DNA of 38,528 nucleotides from Patulibacter sp. (GTDB lineage Bacteria; Actinomycetota; Thermoleophilia; Solirubrobacterales; Solirubrobacteraceae): the NCBI GenBank assembly GCA_015478825.1, contig JADMKN010000044.1:1-38528 (forward strand), read 5' to 3'. Both the position numbers and the translations under genes were made by a program. Every line of letters starts with the position of its first letter. Within the stretch, counting starts at the first letter, position 1. Below, piece after piece: positions 27,578-36,002 of the stretch. A model generated the notes under the pieces. It was not told where the DNA came from, made no database searches, and saw only the letters and a program-made list of their open reading frames with translations.

Positions 27578-28459
27578 ATGGAGATTGGAATCGGACTGCC
27601 GAACACCGTGCTCGGCGCCGACGGACCGGCGATGATCGAGTGGGCTCGCCGGGCGGAGGCCGCCGGCTTCAGCGCGCTCGGGACCGTCGGGCGACTCGCG
27701 TACGACAGCTTCGACGACCTGATCACGCTGACGGCGGCCGCGGCGGTCACGGAGCGCATCCGGTTGACCACGGGAATCCTGGTCGGCCCGCTGTTCCTCA
27801 ACAACGCGCTGCTGGCGAAGCAGGCCGCGACGCTCGACCGCATCTCCGGCGGACGGTTCGTCCTCGGGATCGGCCTGGGCGGGCGTCCCGACGACTTCAT
27901 CGCGAGCGGGATCCCGACCGAGAAGCGCGGCAAGCGGCTCAACGACCAGCTCACCGAGATCAAGGCGATCTGGGCCGGCCAGGCCGAGGGGATGGCCGGG
28001 GAGATCGGGCCGACTCCCGCCCGTCCCGGCGGTCCGGAGATCATCATCGGCGGCTACTCCGACGTGGCGTACCGTCGTGCGGCACGCTTCGGGGACGGTT
28101 GGATGATGGGCGCGGGCGGGACGCCGGAGGCCTTCGAGGAGCCGGCCGCGGCCGTCGACGAGGCGTGGCGCGCCGCCGGAAGGACGGACCGCCCGCGCAA
28201 GGTCAAGCCCCACTACTTCGCGCTCGGCCCGGACGCCACGGAGGTCGCCCGAGCCGAGCTCGGCCGCTACTACGCAAACAACGGGCAGGAGGTCGTCGAC
28301 CGGCTCGTCGGGAGCACGGCGATCGGCGCCGACAGCATCCGCGAGACCGTCGACGCATTCCGGGAGCGCGGCTGTGACGAGCTGATCCTCAATCCCTGCT
28401 CGCCGGAGATCGAGCAGCTCGACCTGCTCGCCGAGGTCCTCGCGGACGTGCTCGCCTGA
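27578..28459 (+). CDS. LLM class (luciferase-like, probably F420-dependent) oxidoreductase
   Basis: MEIGIGLPNTVLGADGPAMIEWARRAEAAGFSALGTVGR ... RIRLTTGILVGPLFLNNALLAKQAATLDRISGGRFVLGIGLG. Confidence 0.92.
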   Translation: MEIGIGLPNTVLGADGPAMIEWARRAEAAGFSALGTVGRLAYDSFDDLITLTAAAAVTERIRLTTGILVGPLFLNNALLAKQAATLDRISGGRFVLGIGLGGRPDDFIASGIPTEKRGKRLNDQLTEIKAIWAGQAEGMAGEIGPTPARPGGPEIIIGGYSDVAYRRAARFGDGWMMGAGGTPEAFEEPAAAVDEAWRAAGRTDRPRKVKPHYFALGPDATEVARAELGRYYANNGQEVVDRLVGSTAIGADSIRETVDAFRERGCDELILNPCSPEIEQLDLLAEVLADVLA

Positions 28460-28461
28460 CC

Positions 28462-29085
28462 ATGCCGGACATGGGTCCCCGGGTACGACCCACCCCGCAC
28501 CAGCAGCAGGGCGAGCGTTCGCGGCGGGAAGCGCTCGCGGCGGCCAGGACGCTCCTCGCGACCCGCGGCTACACCGGGATGACCGTCTCGCAGCTCTGCA
28601 AGCACTCGGGCCTCTCGCCCGGGTCGGTCTACTGGCACTTCGGCAGCAAGGAAGGCGTGCTCGCCGCCGTCGTCGAGCAGGGCGTCCAGGAACTGCTCGC
28701 CAAGGTCCCGAAGCCCTCGGACTTCGAGGGCTCGCCGATCGAGCGCTTCGACCAGATCACCGAGCGGATCGCGCAGGTCGTCGAGGAGGAGCCGGAGTCG
28801 CTCAAGCTGCTGCTGACCCTGACGCTGCAGGAGGACGGCGACGAGCAGGTCCGCCGGGTCGTCGCCGAGATGCGCGAGCGCGCGCTGCGGAGCTGGGAGG
28901 AATCGCTCCGCCCGCTGCTCGCGCCCGACGGCGACGCGGACGGGCTGCGACTCGTCGAGGCCGTCGCGCTGCTGGGCCGCGCCGTCGCCGACGGCGCGCT
29001 GATCCGTTCCGTGGCCGAGGGCGACGGCGCGGTGATCGACATCTTCCGCACGTTCGTGACGTTGCTGCGGCCGTTCGCACGATGA
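28462..29085 (+). CDS. TetR family transcriptional regulator
   Basis: REALAAARTLLATRGYTGMTVSQLCKHSGLSPGSVYWHFGSKEGVLAAVVEQG; starts 2 bp after the LLM stop. Confidence 0.95.
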   Translation: MPDMGPRVRPTPHQQQGERSRREALAAARTLLATRGYTGMTVSQLCKHSGLSPGSVYWHFGSKEGVLAAVVEQGVQELLAKVPKPSDFEGSPIERFDQITERIAQVVEEEPESLKLLLTLTLQEDGDEQVRRVVAEMRERALRSWEESLRPLLAPDGDADGLRLVEAVALLGRAVADGALIRSVAEGDGAVIDIFRTFVTLLRPFAR

Positions 29086-29156
29086 CCCCCGACGAGACCC
29101 GTTCGCCGTATCCCCCTTCGCACCGTGTTCATCCACCCCCTCCCCGAGGAGTCCGC

Positions 29157-29615
29157 ATGACCGTTCTGACCGCTGCCGACCGGCTCGAGATCATCGAGCT
29201 GCAGAGCATCTACGCCTGGGCGATCGACCAGAAGCAGTTCGACCTGCTGCCGCAGGCCTTCACCGACGACGCCGTCGTCCGCTACCCGCTGGCCGCGCCC
29301 GTCCGGGGCGTCGCCGCGCTCGCCCGCTACGTCGAGGCGTTCCACGCGTCGCACGACGGCACCCAGCACCTGATCGCCAACCCGTGGATCGTCGCGGACG
29401 GGGACGACGTGATCTTCCGCTCGTACGTCACGGTCACGATGAAGATCGCCGACTTCCCCGGCGGCGAGCACCTACGAGGCGGCGGCTACTACGTCGACCG
29501 CGTCGTCCGCACCGACGCGGGATGGCGCGTGGCCGACCGCGACGTCCAGAACGTCTGGCGCGACGGCAACATGGACGTCGTCACCGAGAGCCGTGCTGCC
29601 GTCGCGCGGCTGTAG
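29157..29615 (+). CDS. SnoaL/NTF2-like protein
   Basis: MTVLTAADRLEIIELQSIYAWAIDQKQFDLLPQAFTDDAVVRYPL ... GGYYVDRVVRTDAGWRVADRDVQNVW. Confidence 0.85.
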   Translation: MTVLTAADRLEIIELQSIYAWAIDQKQFDLLPQAFTDDAVVRYPLAAPVRGVAALARYVEAFHASHDGTQHLIANPWIVADGDDVIFRSYVTVTMKIADFPGGEHLRGGGYYVDRVVRTDAGWRVADRDVQNVWRDGNMDVVTESRAAVARL

Positions 29616-29629
29616 GTCGGCCCCCGCCG

Positions 29630-29660
29630 TCGGTCCGGGGGCGTTCGTCCCCCGGACCGA
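29630..29660 (+). terminator. Intrinsic terminator-like hairpin
   Basis: Perfect 12-bp stem TCGGTCCGGGGG / CCCCCGGACCGA, loop CGTTCGT. Confidence 0.65.
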
Positions 29661-29732
29661 CCGCGAGGGTCCCACGCGCCGCCTCGCCCGTCGCGCGACC
29701 TCCTCTCCAACCCCACTCCCGGAGACCCAACC

Positions 29733-30983
29733 GTGACATCGATGACGCCCGAAAGGGCCCCCAAGCGCCTGATCCACCGCCGAGACGACCGCCCGGCCCG
29801 GCGGACGGCGCCGCCGGATCCCGAGAACGTCACCGCGGAGGGGCTGATCGCCCGGGCCCGCGAGCTCGCCGTGACCTTCCGCGACGCCGCGGAGAACGGG
29901 GAGCGCGACCGCGCGATCCCCCGCGAGTCCGTCGAGGCGATGCTCGACGCCGGGTTCGCCCGGGTGCTCGTGCCGCGCCGCTTCGGCGGCTACGAGCTCG
30001 GCCTCGAGACCTGGTTCGAGATCGCCCGCGAGATCGCCCGCGCGGACGCGTCCCACGGCTGGTGCGCGAGCCTGCTGATCCACAACCCGCACTACCTGAC
30101 GTACTTCCCGCTGGCCGGCCAGGAGGAGATGTGGGGCGGCGGGGTCGACTTCGCCGTCGCCGGGGCGCTGCCGCCGACGTGCGCGATCGAGCCGACCGAC
30201 GGCGGCTTCCTGCTGTCCGGCCACTCGCCGTTCGCGAGCGGCGTGTTGCACAGCGCCTGGTCGTTCATCGGCGGGATGGTCCCCGACGAGCAGGGCACGC
30301 CGGAGTGGTGTTGGTTCCTGATGCCCGCCGAGGACTACGCGGTGCTGGACACCTGGGACACGATCGGGATGCGCGGCACCGGCAGCAACGTGATCGAGAC
30401 GCAGGGCGTGTTCGTGCCGCACCACCGCGTGCTGCGGGTGCGCGACATCGTCTCCGGCGATCCTCCCGGGCCCCGCCCGTCGGACAACCCGATCTACCGC
30501 CTGCCGATCGCGTCACACGGACCGCTCGGGTTCTCGATCGCGATCCTCGGCGCCGCGCAGGGCGCCGTCGAGGAGTTCCGGGCGCTGATCGCCGGGCGCC
30601 GCGGTCCGGACGGCAGCCGCTACGCGGACAAGCCACGCAACCAGCGCAGCCTCGGTGAGCTGGCGAGCGACGTCGACGCCGCGGAGCTGCTGCTGCGCCG
30701 CTGCATCGCGGTGGCCGAGCGCGGGACGCCTCCCGACCTCGAGGAGCGGGCCCGGTCGCTGCGCGACTACTCGCACGCTGCGCAGCTCTGCGTCGGCGCG
30801 ATCGACCGGATCATGGCTCTGGCCGGGACCTCGGCGTTCGGGGCGACCAGTCCGCTCGGCCGGGCGTGGCGGGACATCCACTTCATGGCCAGCCATCAGG
30901 GCATCGGCCCCGACAACAACTACTCCCACTGGGGCCGGATGGCGCTCGACGTCGAGCGCGACCCCGGCATGGTCATCTACTGA
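29733..30983 (+). CDS. Flavin-dependent monooxygenase / acyl-CoA dehydrogenase fold (HsaA/HpaB-like)
   Basis: RESVEAMLDAGFARVLVPRRFGGYELGLETWFEIAREIARADASHGWCASL; GHSPFASGVLHSAWSFIG; WDTIGMRGTGSNVIE. Confidence 0.8.
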   Translation: MTSMTPERAPKRLIHRRDDRPARRTAPPDPENVTAEGLIARARELAVTFRDAAENGERDRAIPRESVEAMLDAGFARVLVPRRFGGYELGLETWFEIAREIARADASHGWCASLLIHNPHYLTYFPLAGQEEMWGGGVDFAVAGALPPTCAIEPTDGGFLLSGHSPFASGVLHSAWSFIGGMVPDEQGTPEWCWFLMPAEDYAVLDTWDTIGMRGTGSNVIETQGVFVPHHRVLRVRDIVSGDPPGPRPSDNPIYRLPIASHGPLGFSIAILGAAQGAVEEFRALIAGRRGPDGSRYADKPRNQRSLGELASDVDAAELLLRRCIAVAERGTPPDLEERARSLRDYSHAAQLCVGAIDRIMALAGTSAFGATSPLGRAWRDIHFMASHQGIGPDNNYSHWGRMALDVERDPGMVIY

Positions 30984-31005
30984 GACGACGTCCGAGGTGG
31001 CGCGT

Positions 31006-31036
31006 GGTCCGGCCGACCCCTCGGGGCGGCCGGACC
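31006..31036. terminator. Hairpin between convergent genes (bidirectional terminator)
   Basis: GGTCCGGCCG-A-CCCC-TC-GGGG-CGGCCGGACC. Confidence 0.65.
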
Positions 31037-31062
31037 GGCGATCCCGGCCGCCCGCGCGCCGG

Positions 31063-32313
31063 TCAGGACCGCTTGCCGAGCCCCGGCTCGGAGGCGCCGA
31101 CGAGGATCGACGTGCAGCCGAAGCCCTGCTTGCCCTCGTCCATCTCCTGGTGCGCCCGGCCGATCTCGTCGAACCCCAGCACACGCGTCATGCACGGGTC
31201 GATGACGCCCTGGCGCACCAGCTCGTTGTAGCCGTTGGCCTGCGCGTCGTTCGTGCCGTGCGAGCCCTGCAGGCGCTTCTGGCGGACCCAGTGGTAGCGC
31301 AGGTCGACGGTCGCGCTGTAGCCGGTGGTCCCGGCGCAGACGACGACCATGCCACCGCCGTCGCAGACGAAGATCGACGTCGGGACGGTGTCCTCGCCCG
31401 GGTGCTCGAAGACGATCGCCGGGCTGCGGCGCTCGCCGACGATCTCCCAGATCTTCTTGCCGAAGGCGCGGGCGCCGGCCATCCACTGCTTCTGGCCGGG
31501 ACCGTCCTGCCAGTGCGGCGGCACGCCCCAGTGGTCGAACTCGGTGCGGTCGATGTAGCCGGCCGCGCCGAGCGACACGCAGTACTCGCCCCGCTCGGCG
31601 TCGGAGACCACCGCGACCGGGATCCCGCCCGCGTGCTTGACGAGCTGGATCGCCTGGGTCCCGAGGCCGCCGGATCCGCCCCAGATCAGCACGACGTCGT
31701 CCTTCTGGACCGTGTTGCCCTCCCAGCCGAAGAGCATCCGGTAGGCGGTGGTGCCGACGAGCGTCGGCGCGGCGGCTTCCTCCCACGTCAGATGGTCGGC
31801 CTTGGACATGCACTGGTGGCCCTGGACGACCGCGAACTGGCCGAAGGCACCGTAGTTCGGACCGTCGTAGCCCCAGATCTTGGCGCTCGGCGCGATCATC
31901 GGGTCGCGACCGGCGGTGACCCACGGATCGCCCGCGTCCCACATGCCGGGGTGGATCACGACCTCGTCGCCGACCGCGACGTTGTCGACGTCGGCGCCGA
32001 CCGCGTAGACGATCCCGGAGGCGTCGCTACCGCCGACGTGGAAGTCCTCGGTCGAGCCGGCCTTCTGGCGCTGGGCGATGATGTCGACCGGAATGCCGCG
32101 GGCGGCCCAGACGTTGTTGTAGTTGATGCCGGCGGCCATGACCGCGACGAGCACCTGATCCGCGGCGATCGACGGCGTGTCGACCTCTTCGATCTGGAAC
32201 GCGTCGCGCGGTTCGCCCAGCCGGTCCTGGCGGACGACCTGGGCGAGCATCTTCTCGGGCACCTCGCCGACGGGGGGCAAGCTCCCGATCGGGTGAGCAG
32301 CGGTGGTGGCCAT
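31063..32313 (-). CDS. Crotonyl-CoA carboxylase/reductase (Ccr)-like MDR enoyl-CoA reductase
   Basis: [83 protein letters not shown] at 32313. Confidence 0.88.
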   Translation of the reverse strand: MATTAAHPIGSLPPVGEVPEKMLAQVVRQDRLGEPRDAFQIEEVDTPSIAADQVLVAVMAAGINYNNVWAARGIPVDIIAQRQKAGSTEDFHVGGSDASGIVYAVGADVDNVAVGDEVVIHPGMWDAGDPWVTAGRDPMIAPSAKIWGYDGPNYGAFGQFAVVQGHQCMSKADHLTWEEAAAPTLVGTTAYRMLFGWEGNTVQKDDVVLIWGGSGGLGTQAIQLVKHAGGIPVAVVSDAERGEYCVSLGAAGYIDRTEFDHWGVPPHWQDGPGQKQWMAGARAFGKKIWEIVGERRSPAIVFEHPGEDTVPTSIFVCDGGGMVVVCAGTTGYSATVDLRYHWVRQKRLQGSHGTNDAQANGYNELVRQGVIDPCMTRVLGFDEIGRAHQEMDEGKQGFGCTSILVGASEPGLGKRS

Positions 32314-32385
32314 GGAATCCTCTCTGGCGTTCGGAACCGGTTCCCGGGTGGGTGGCTCCCGCGAACCGTTCAAAGTTCGAGATTC

Positions 32386-32414
32386 ATCAAACAGTCGAAT
32401 CGTTTGCCTGTCAA
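32386..32414 (-). promoter_or_regulatory. Promoter of the Ccr-like gene with degenerate operator in the spacer
   Basis: Reverse strand TTGACA - 17 bp - TTTGAT; spacer carries CAAACGATTCGACTGTTTG (32388-32406). Confidence 0.55.
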
Positions 32415-32456
32415 GCGTTTGATTGGCCGTCGAGCCCCCGCGCGACGGACGGGTTC

Positions 32457-32485
32457 TTGACAGCCGGCGTCCGCCTCCATAGTTT
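32457..32485 (+). promoter_or_regulatory. Promoter of the GMC/acyl-CoA ligase operon
   Basis: TTGACA - 17 bp - TAGTTT. Confidence 0.55.
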
Positions 32486-32624
32486 GACGTCCATCGAAAT
32501 ATTTCTACCGGTCATCCGATCGATAGATCAGTTTCGGACCAGGGAGAAGAGACGTGAAGGACGGAACGCCGGGACGCACGTCCCCGCGCAGTCAGCCGAC
32601 GACCCCCGCGGGTCCCCTCCGAGC

Positions 32625-34283
32625 ATGACGGAGACCGAGCACTACGACACGATCGTCGTCGGCGCCGGCTCGACCGGCTCGGTGCTGGCCGCCCGCCTGT
32701 CGGAGAATCCGTCTCGCCGCGTGCTGCTGCTCGAGGCCGGTCCGGACCATCGGACCCTGGACGAGTTCCCGCCGGAGCTGCGCCAGGCGCGGTCGATGGC
32801 GGCGAGCTTCCCCGGCCATCCGAGGAGCTGGAACTTCGTCGGCGAGCTGGCCCCGGGGCGGACGTACCCGCTGGCCCGCGGCAAGGTCGTGGGCGGATCG
32901 AGCGCGATCAACGGCACGTACTTCATCCGCGGACGGCCGGCCGACTTCGACGCCTGGGCCGCCAACGGGAACGACCTGTGGTCGTGGGACCAGGTGCTGC
33001 CGTTCTTCCGCAAGTGCGAACGGGACGCCGACATCGCCGACGAGGTCCACGGCCAGGACGGCCCGATGCCGGTCGTCCGCCCCCGCCCCGATCAGCTCCG
33101 CCCCGTCTCGCGCGCGTTCACAGTGAGCTGTCGCGCGCTCGGCCACCCCGACGACCCGGACAAGAACGCGCCGGGCCGGAACGGCGTCGGTCCGATCCCC
33201 CGCAACTGCGTCGACGGCGTGCGCGTCAACACCGCCGTCGCCTACCTGACCCCCGCCCGCGACCGCGAGAACCTGACGGTCCAGGGCGACACCGAGGTCC
33301 GCCGGGTGCTGTTCGAGGGCACGCGGGCGGTCGGCGTCGAAGCCCAGCGCGCCGGCGAGCGCGTCACCTACCGCGGCGACGAGGTGATCCTCTGCGCCGG
33401 CGGGATCAAGAGCCCCCACCTGCTGATGCTCTCGGGGATCGGCCCGGCCGACGAGCTCCGCCGCCACGGCATCGACGTGGTCCGCGACCTCCCCGGCGTC
33501 GGTCGCAACGTCCGCGACCACCCGTCCGTGACGGTCCACTTCCGCGTCAAGGACGACGGCGAGCCGCTGCCGGACGACTTCATGACGTTCCAGACCTGCC
33601 TCAACCACACCGCCCCGGGATCGGAGATCGACGGGGACCTGCAGATCACGTGTGGCGCCGCGTCGTTCGGCCAGATGATCCAGGCGGTGTCCGGGACGAC
33701 GGGGCGGCGCAACCGGCTGCCGTCGTACCTCAAGCGGCCCCGCGAGACGCTGCGCGCGCTCCGACGGATCCCGCTGCGCGTGGTGATCGCCCAGGCGCGG
33801 ATGCAGGACAACCTGATGCTGCTCTGCAGCCTCGACGCGGAGAACAGCACGGGCACGATCTCGCTCGCCTCAGCCGACCCGGCCGAGCCGCCGCGGATCG
33901 CCCTCAACTACCTGTCGGACCCGACGGACCTGCCGCGGCTCGCGGCCAACGTGCGCACGGCGGTCGAGATCCTGCGGTCGCCGGAGTTCCGTGCGCTGAA
34001 GGTCCGCAGGGTGGCTCCGACCGACCGCGACCTGGCGTCCGACGAGGCGCTTCACAACTGGATCCGCGCGAACCTCGGCACCGCCCTGCACACCGTCAAC
34101 AGCGTGGCGATGGGCCCCGCGTCGGATCCCGACGCGGTCGTCGACCAACGCTGCCGGGTGCACGGCGTCGCCGGGCTTCGCGTGGTGGACATCTCGATCG
34201 TCCCGCGCGTCCGTCGCGGCCCGGCCGCGACCGCGGTGATGATCGGCGAACGAATGGCGGCACTGATCGATGATGAGCACTGA
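32625..34283 (+). CDS. GMC family FAD-dependent oxidoreductase
   Basis: DTIVVGAGSTGSVLAARLSENPSRRVLLLEAGP, GKVVGGSSAINGTYFIRGRPADFDAWA, ILCAGGIKSPHLLMLSGIGP. Confidence 0.93.
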   Translation: MTETEHYDTIVVGAGSTGSVLAARLSENPSRRVLLLEAGPDHRTLDEFPPELRQARSMAASFPGHPRSWNFVGELAPGRTYPLARGKVVGGSSAINGTYFIRGRPADFDAWAANGNDLWSWDQVLPFFRKCERDADIADEVHGQDGPMPVVRPRPDQLRPVSRAFTVSCRALGHPDDPDKNAPGRNGVGPIPRNCVDGVRVNTAVAYLTPARDRENLTVQGDTEVRRVLFEGTRAVGVEAQRAGERVTYRGDEVILCAGGIKSPHLLMLSGIGPADELRRHGIDVVRDLPGVGRNVRDHPSVTVHFRVKDDGEPLPDDFMTFQTCLNHTAPGSEIDGDLQITCGAASFGQMIQAVSGTTGRRNRLPSYLKRPRETLRALRRIPLRVVIAQARMQDNLMLLCSLDAENSTGTISLASADPAEPPRIALNYLSDPTDLPRLAANVRTAVEILRSPEFRALKVRRVAPTDRDLASDEALHNWIRANLGTALHTVNSVAMGPASDPDAVVDQRCRVHGVAGLRVVDISIVPRVRRGPAATAVMIGERMAALIDDEH

Positions 34284-35946
34284 GACCCCCACGGGCACCC
34301 CCGCGACCGCGGGGACCGAGCCCGACCATCTCGACCCCGGACTGACGGTTCCCGCGTTCATCCGGCGCGTCTGCGAACGGTCGCCCGACCGCCCGGCACT
34401 CGTTTTCGAGGGCGAGACGTGGTCGTTCCGCCGTCTCGCCGACGAGATCGACCGGATGCAGGCCGCCCTGCTGGGCCTCGGCGCCGGCAAGGGCACCCGC
34501 GTCGGCGTGCTGATGGGGATGCGCCCCGAATGGGTCGTGGCGACGTTCGCCGCGATGGGGATCGGCGCCGTGGCGGTGCCGATCAGCACCTACGAGCCGG
34601 CGAAGCAACGGCACGAGCTGCTGCGCCAGGCCGACGTGGCGATCCTCGTCCTGCAGGACCGGATGCTGCGCAATGCGTTCCTCGACGACCTGCTCGACGA
34701 GGTCCCGACGTTGACGTCGTCCGACGCCGATCCGTTCGACGTCGGCCTGCCGTACCTGCGTCACGTGATCCACCTCGGCAGCGACCGCAGCGCGGGCCGG
34801 CTGCTCTCGTGGAACGACGCGCTCGACCGCGCCCCCACGCTGCCCGCGGGCTACGTCGACGCGCTGCAGCGCGAGATCCACCCGACCGACGACGCGCTGA
34901 TCATCCACACGTCCGGCACGTCGGGCGCCGCGAAGGGCGTGATCCACGGCCATCGCAGCATCGCGATCCAGTTCGACCGCCTGCCCGGCCAGTTCACGAT
35001 GACCGCGGACGACGTCGTCTGGGGCAGCTTCCCGCTGTTCTGGAGCGCCGGGATCGCCTGGCTGCTCGGGGCGAGCCTCGCGGCCGGGGCGCCGCTGGTG
35101 CTGCAGGAGCGGTTCGAGCGGACCGAGGCGCTGGACCTGGTCGAGCGGCACCGGGCCACGTTCGCCCTGGCCACCCCCCTGCAGCTCGACGAGATGCTCG
35201 ACGCCCTCGACGAGCACCCGGCCGACCTCTCGTCGTTGCGGGTCCTGCCGCGCGGCCGGCTCGCCGACCACCTCGGGATGCCCGACGACGCCGTCTTCGG
35301 CGGCGCCTCGCTCGGCCTGACCGAGACGCTGACGCTGGCGGCCTCGATCCCCTGGGACTCCCCGGTCGAGCTGCGCCGCACCACCCACGGCCGCGCGCTG
35401 CCGGGCACGCTGATCAAGATCGTCGACCCCGAGACCGGCGCGGACCTGCCCGTCGGCGAGCGCGGCGAGATCGCGCTCAAGGGCACGACGCTGATGAAGG
35501 GCTACAACAAGCGGTTCCCCGAGACCTACCTCGACGCCGACGGCTACTACCGGACCGGCGATGCCGGCCACCTCGACGAGGACGGGTACCTGCACTGGAC
35601 CGGACGGATGGCGCACCTGATCCGCACCAACTCGGCCAACGTCTCGCCGGCCGAGGTCGAGGCCGCGCTCTACGCGCTCCCCGAGATCAAGATCGCCGCG
35701 GCGATCGGCGCCCCCGATCCCGACTACGGCGAGGTCGTCGTCGCCTGCGTGGTGCTCAAGGACGGCGCCGAGCTGCTGGCGGACGACGTGCGGGTCCGTC
35801 TGCGCGGCGAGCTCGCCGGCTACAAGATCCCGCGGCACGTGCTGTTCTTCGCCGAGGCGGAGCTGGAGATGACCGCCACCGGCAAGCTCCGCCTCGAGAA
35901 CCTGCGGAAGCTCGTCACCGAGCGCCTCGCGGCCCCGGCGGCCTGA
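34270..35946 (+). CDS. AMP-forming acyl-CoA synthetase/ligase
   Basis: IIHTSGTSGAAKGVIHGH, YYRTGDAGHLDEDGYLHWTGR, TATGKLRLENLRK; overlaps the GMC stop. Confidence 0.93.
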   Translation: MMSTETPTGTPATAGTEPDHLDPGLTVPAFIRRVCERSPDRPALVFEGETWSFRRLADEIDRMQAALLGLGAGKGTRVGVLMGMRPEWVVATFAAMGIGAVAVPISTYEPAKQRHELLRQADVAILVLQDRMLRNAFLDDLLDEVPTLTSSDADPFDVGLPYLRHVIHLGSDRSAGRLLSWNDALDRAPTLPAGYVDALQREIHPTDDALIIHTSGTSGAAKGVIHGHRSIAIQFDRLPGQFTMTADDVVWGSFPLFWSAGIAWLLGASLAAGAPLVLQERFERTEALDLVERHRATFALATPLQLDEMLDALDEHPADLSSLRVLPRGRLADHLGMPDDAVFGGASLGLTETLTLAASIPWDSPVELRRTTHGRALPGTLIKIVDPETGADLPVGERGEIALKGTTLMKGYNKRFPETYLDADGYYRTGDAGHLDEDGYLHWTGRMAHLIRTNSANVSPAEVEAALYALPEIKIAAAIGAPDPDYGEVVVACVVLKDGAELLADDVRVRLRGELAGYKIPRHVLFFAEAELEMTATGKLRLENLRKLVTERLAAPAA

Positions 35947-35951
35947 CGCGA

Positions 35952-35978
35952 CGGCGGGCGCCGATCGGGCGCCCGCCG
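35952..35978 (+). terminator. Intrinsic terminator-like hairpin
   Basis: Perfect 11-bp stem CGGCGGGCGCC / GGCGCCCGCCG, loop GATCG, between convergent genes. Confidence 0.65.
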
Positions 35979-36002
35979 CGTGAAGACCGACCCTTCGGGA
36001 CC

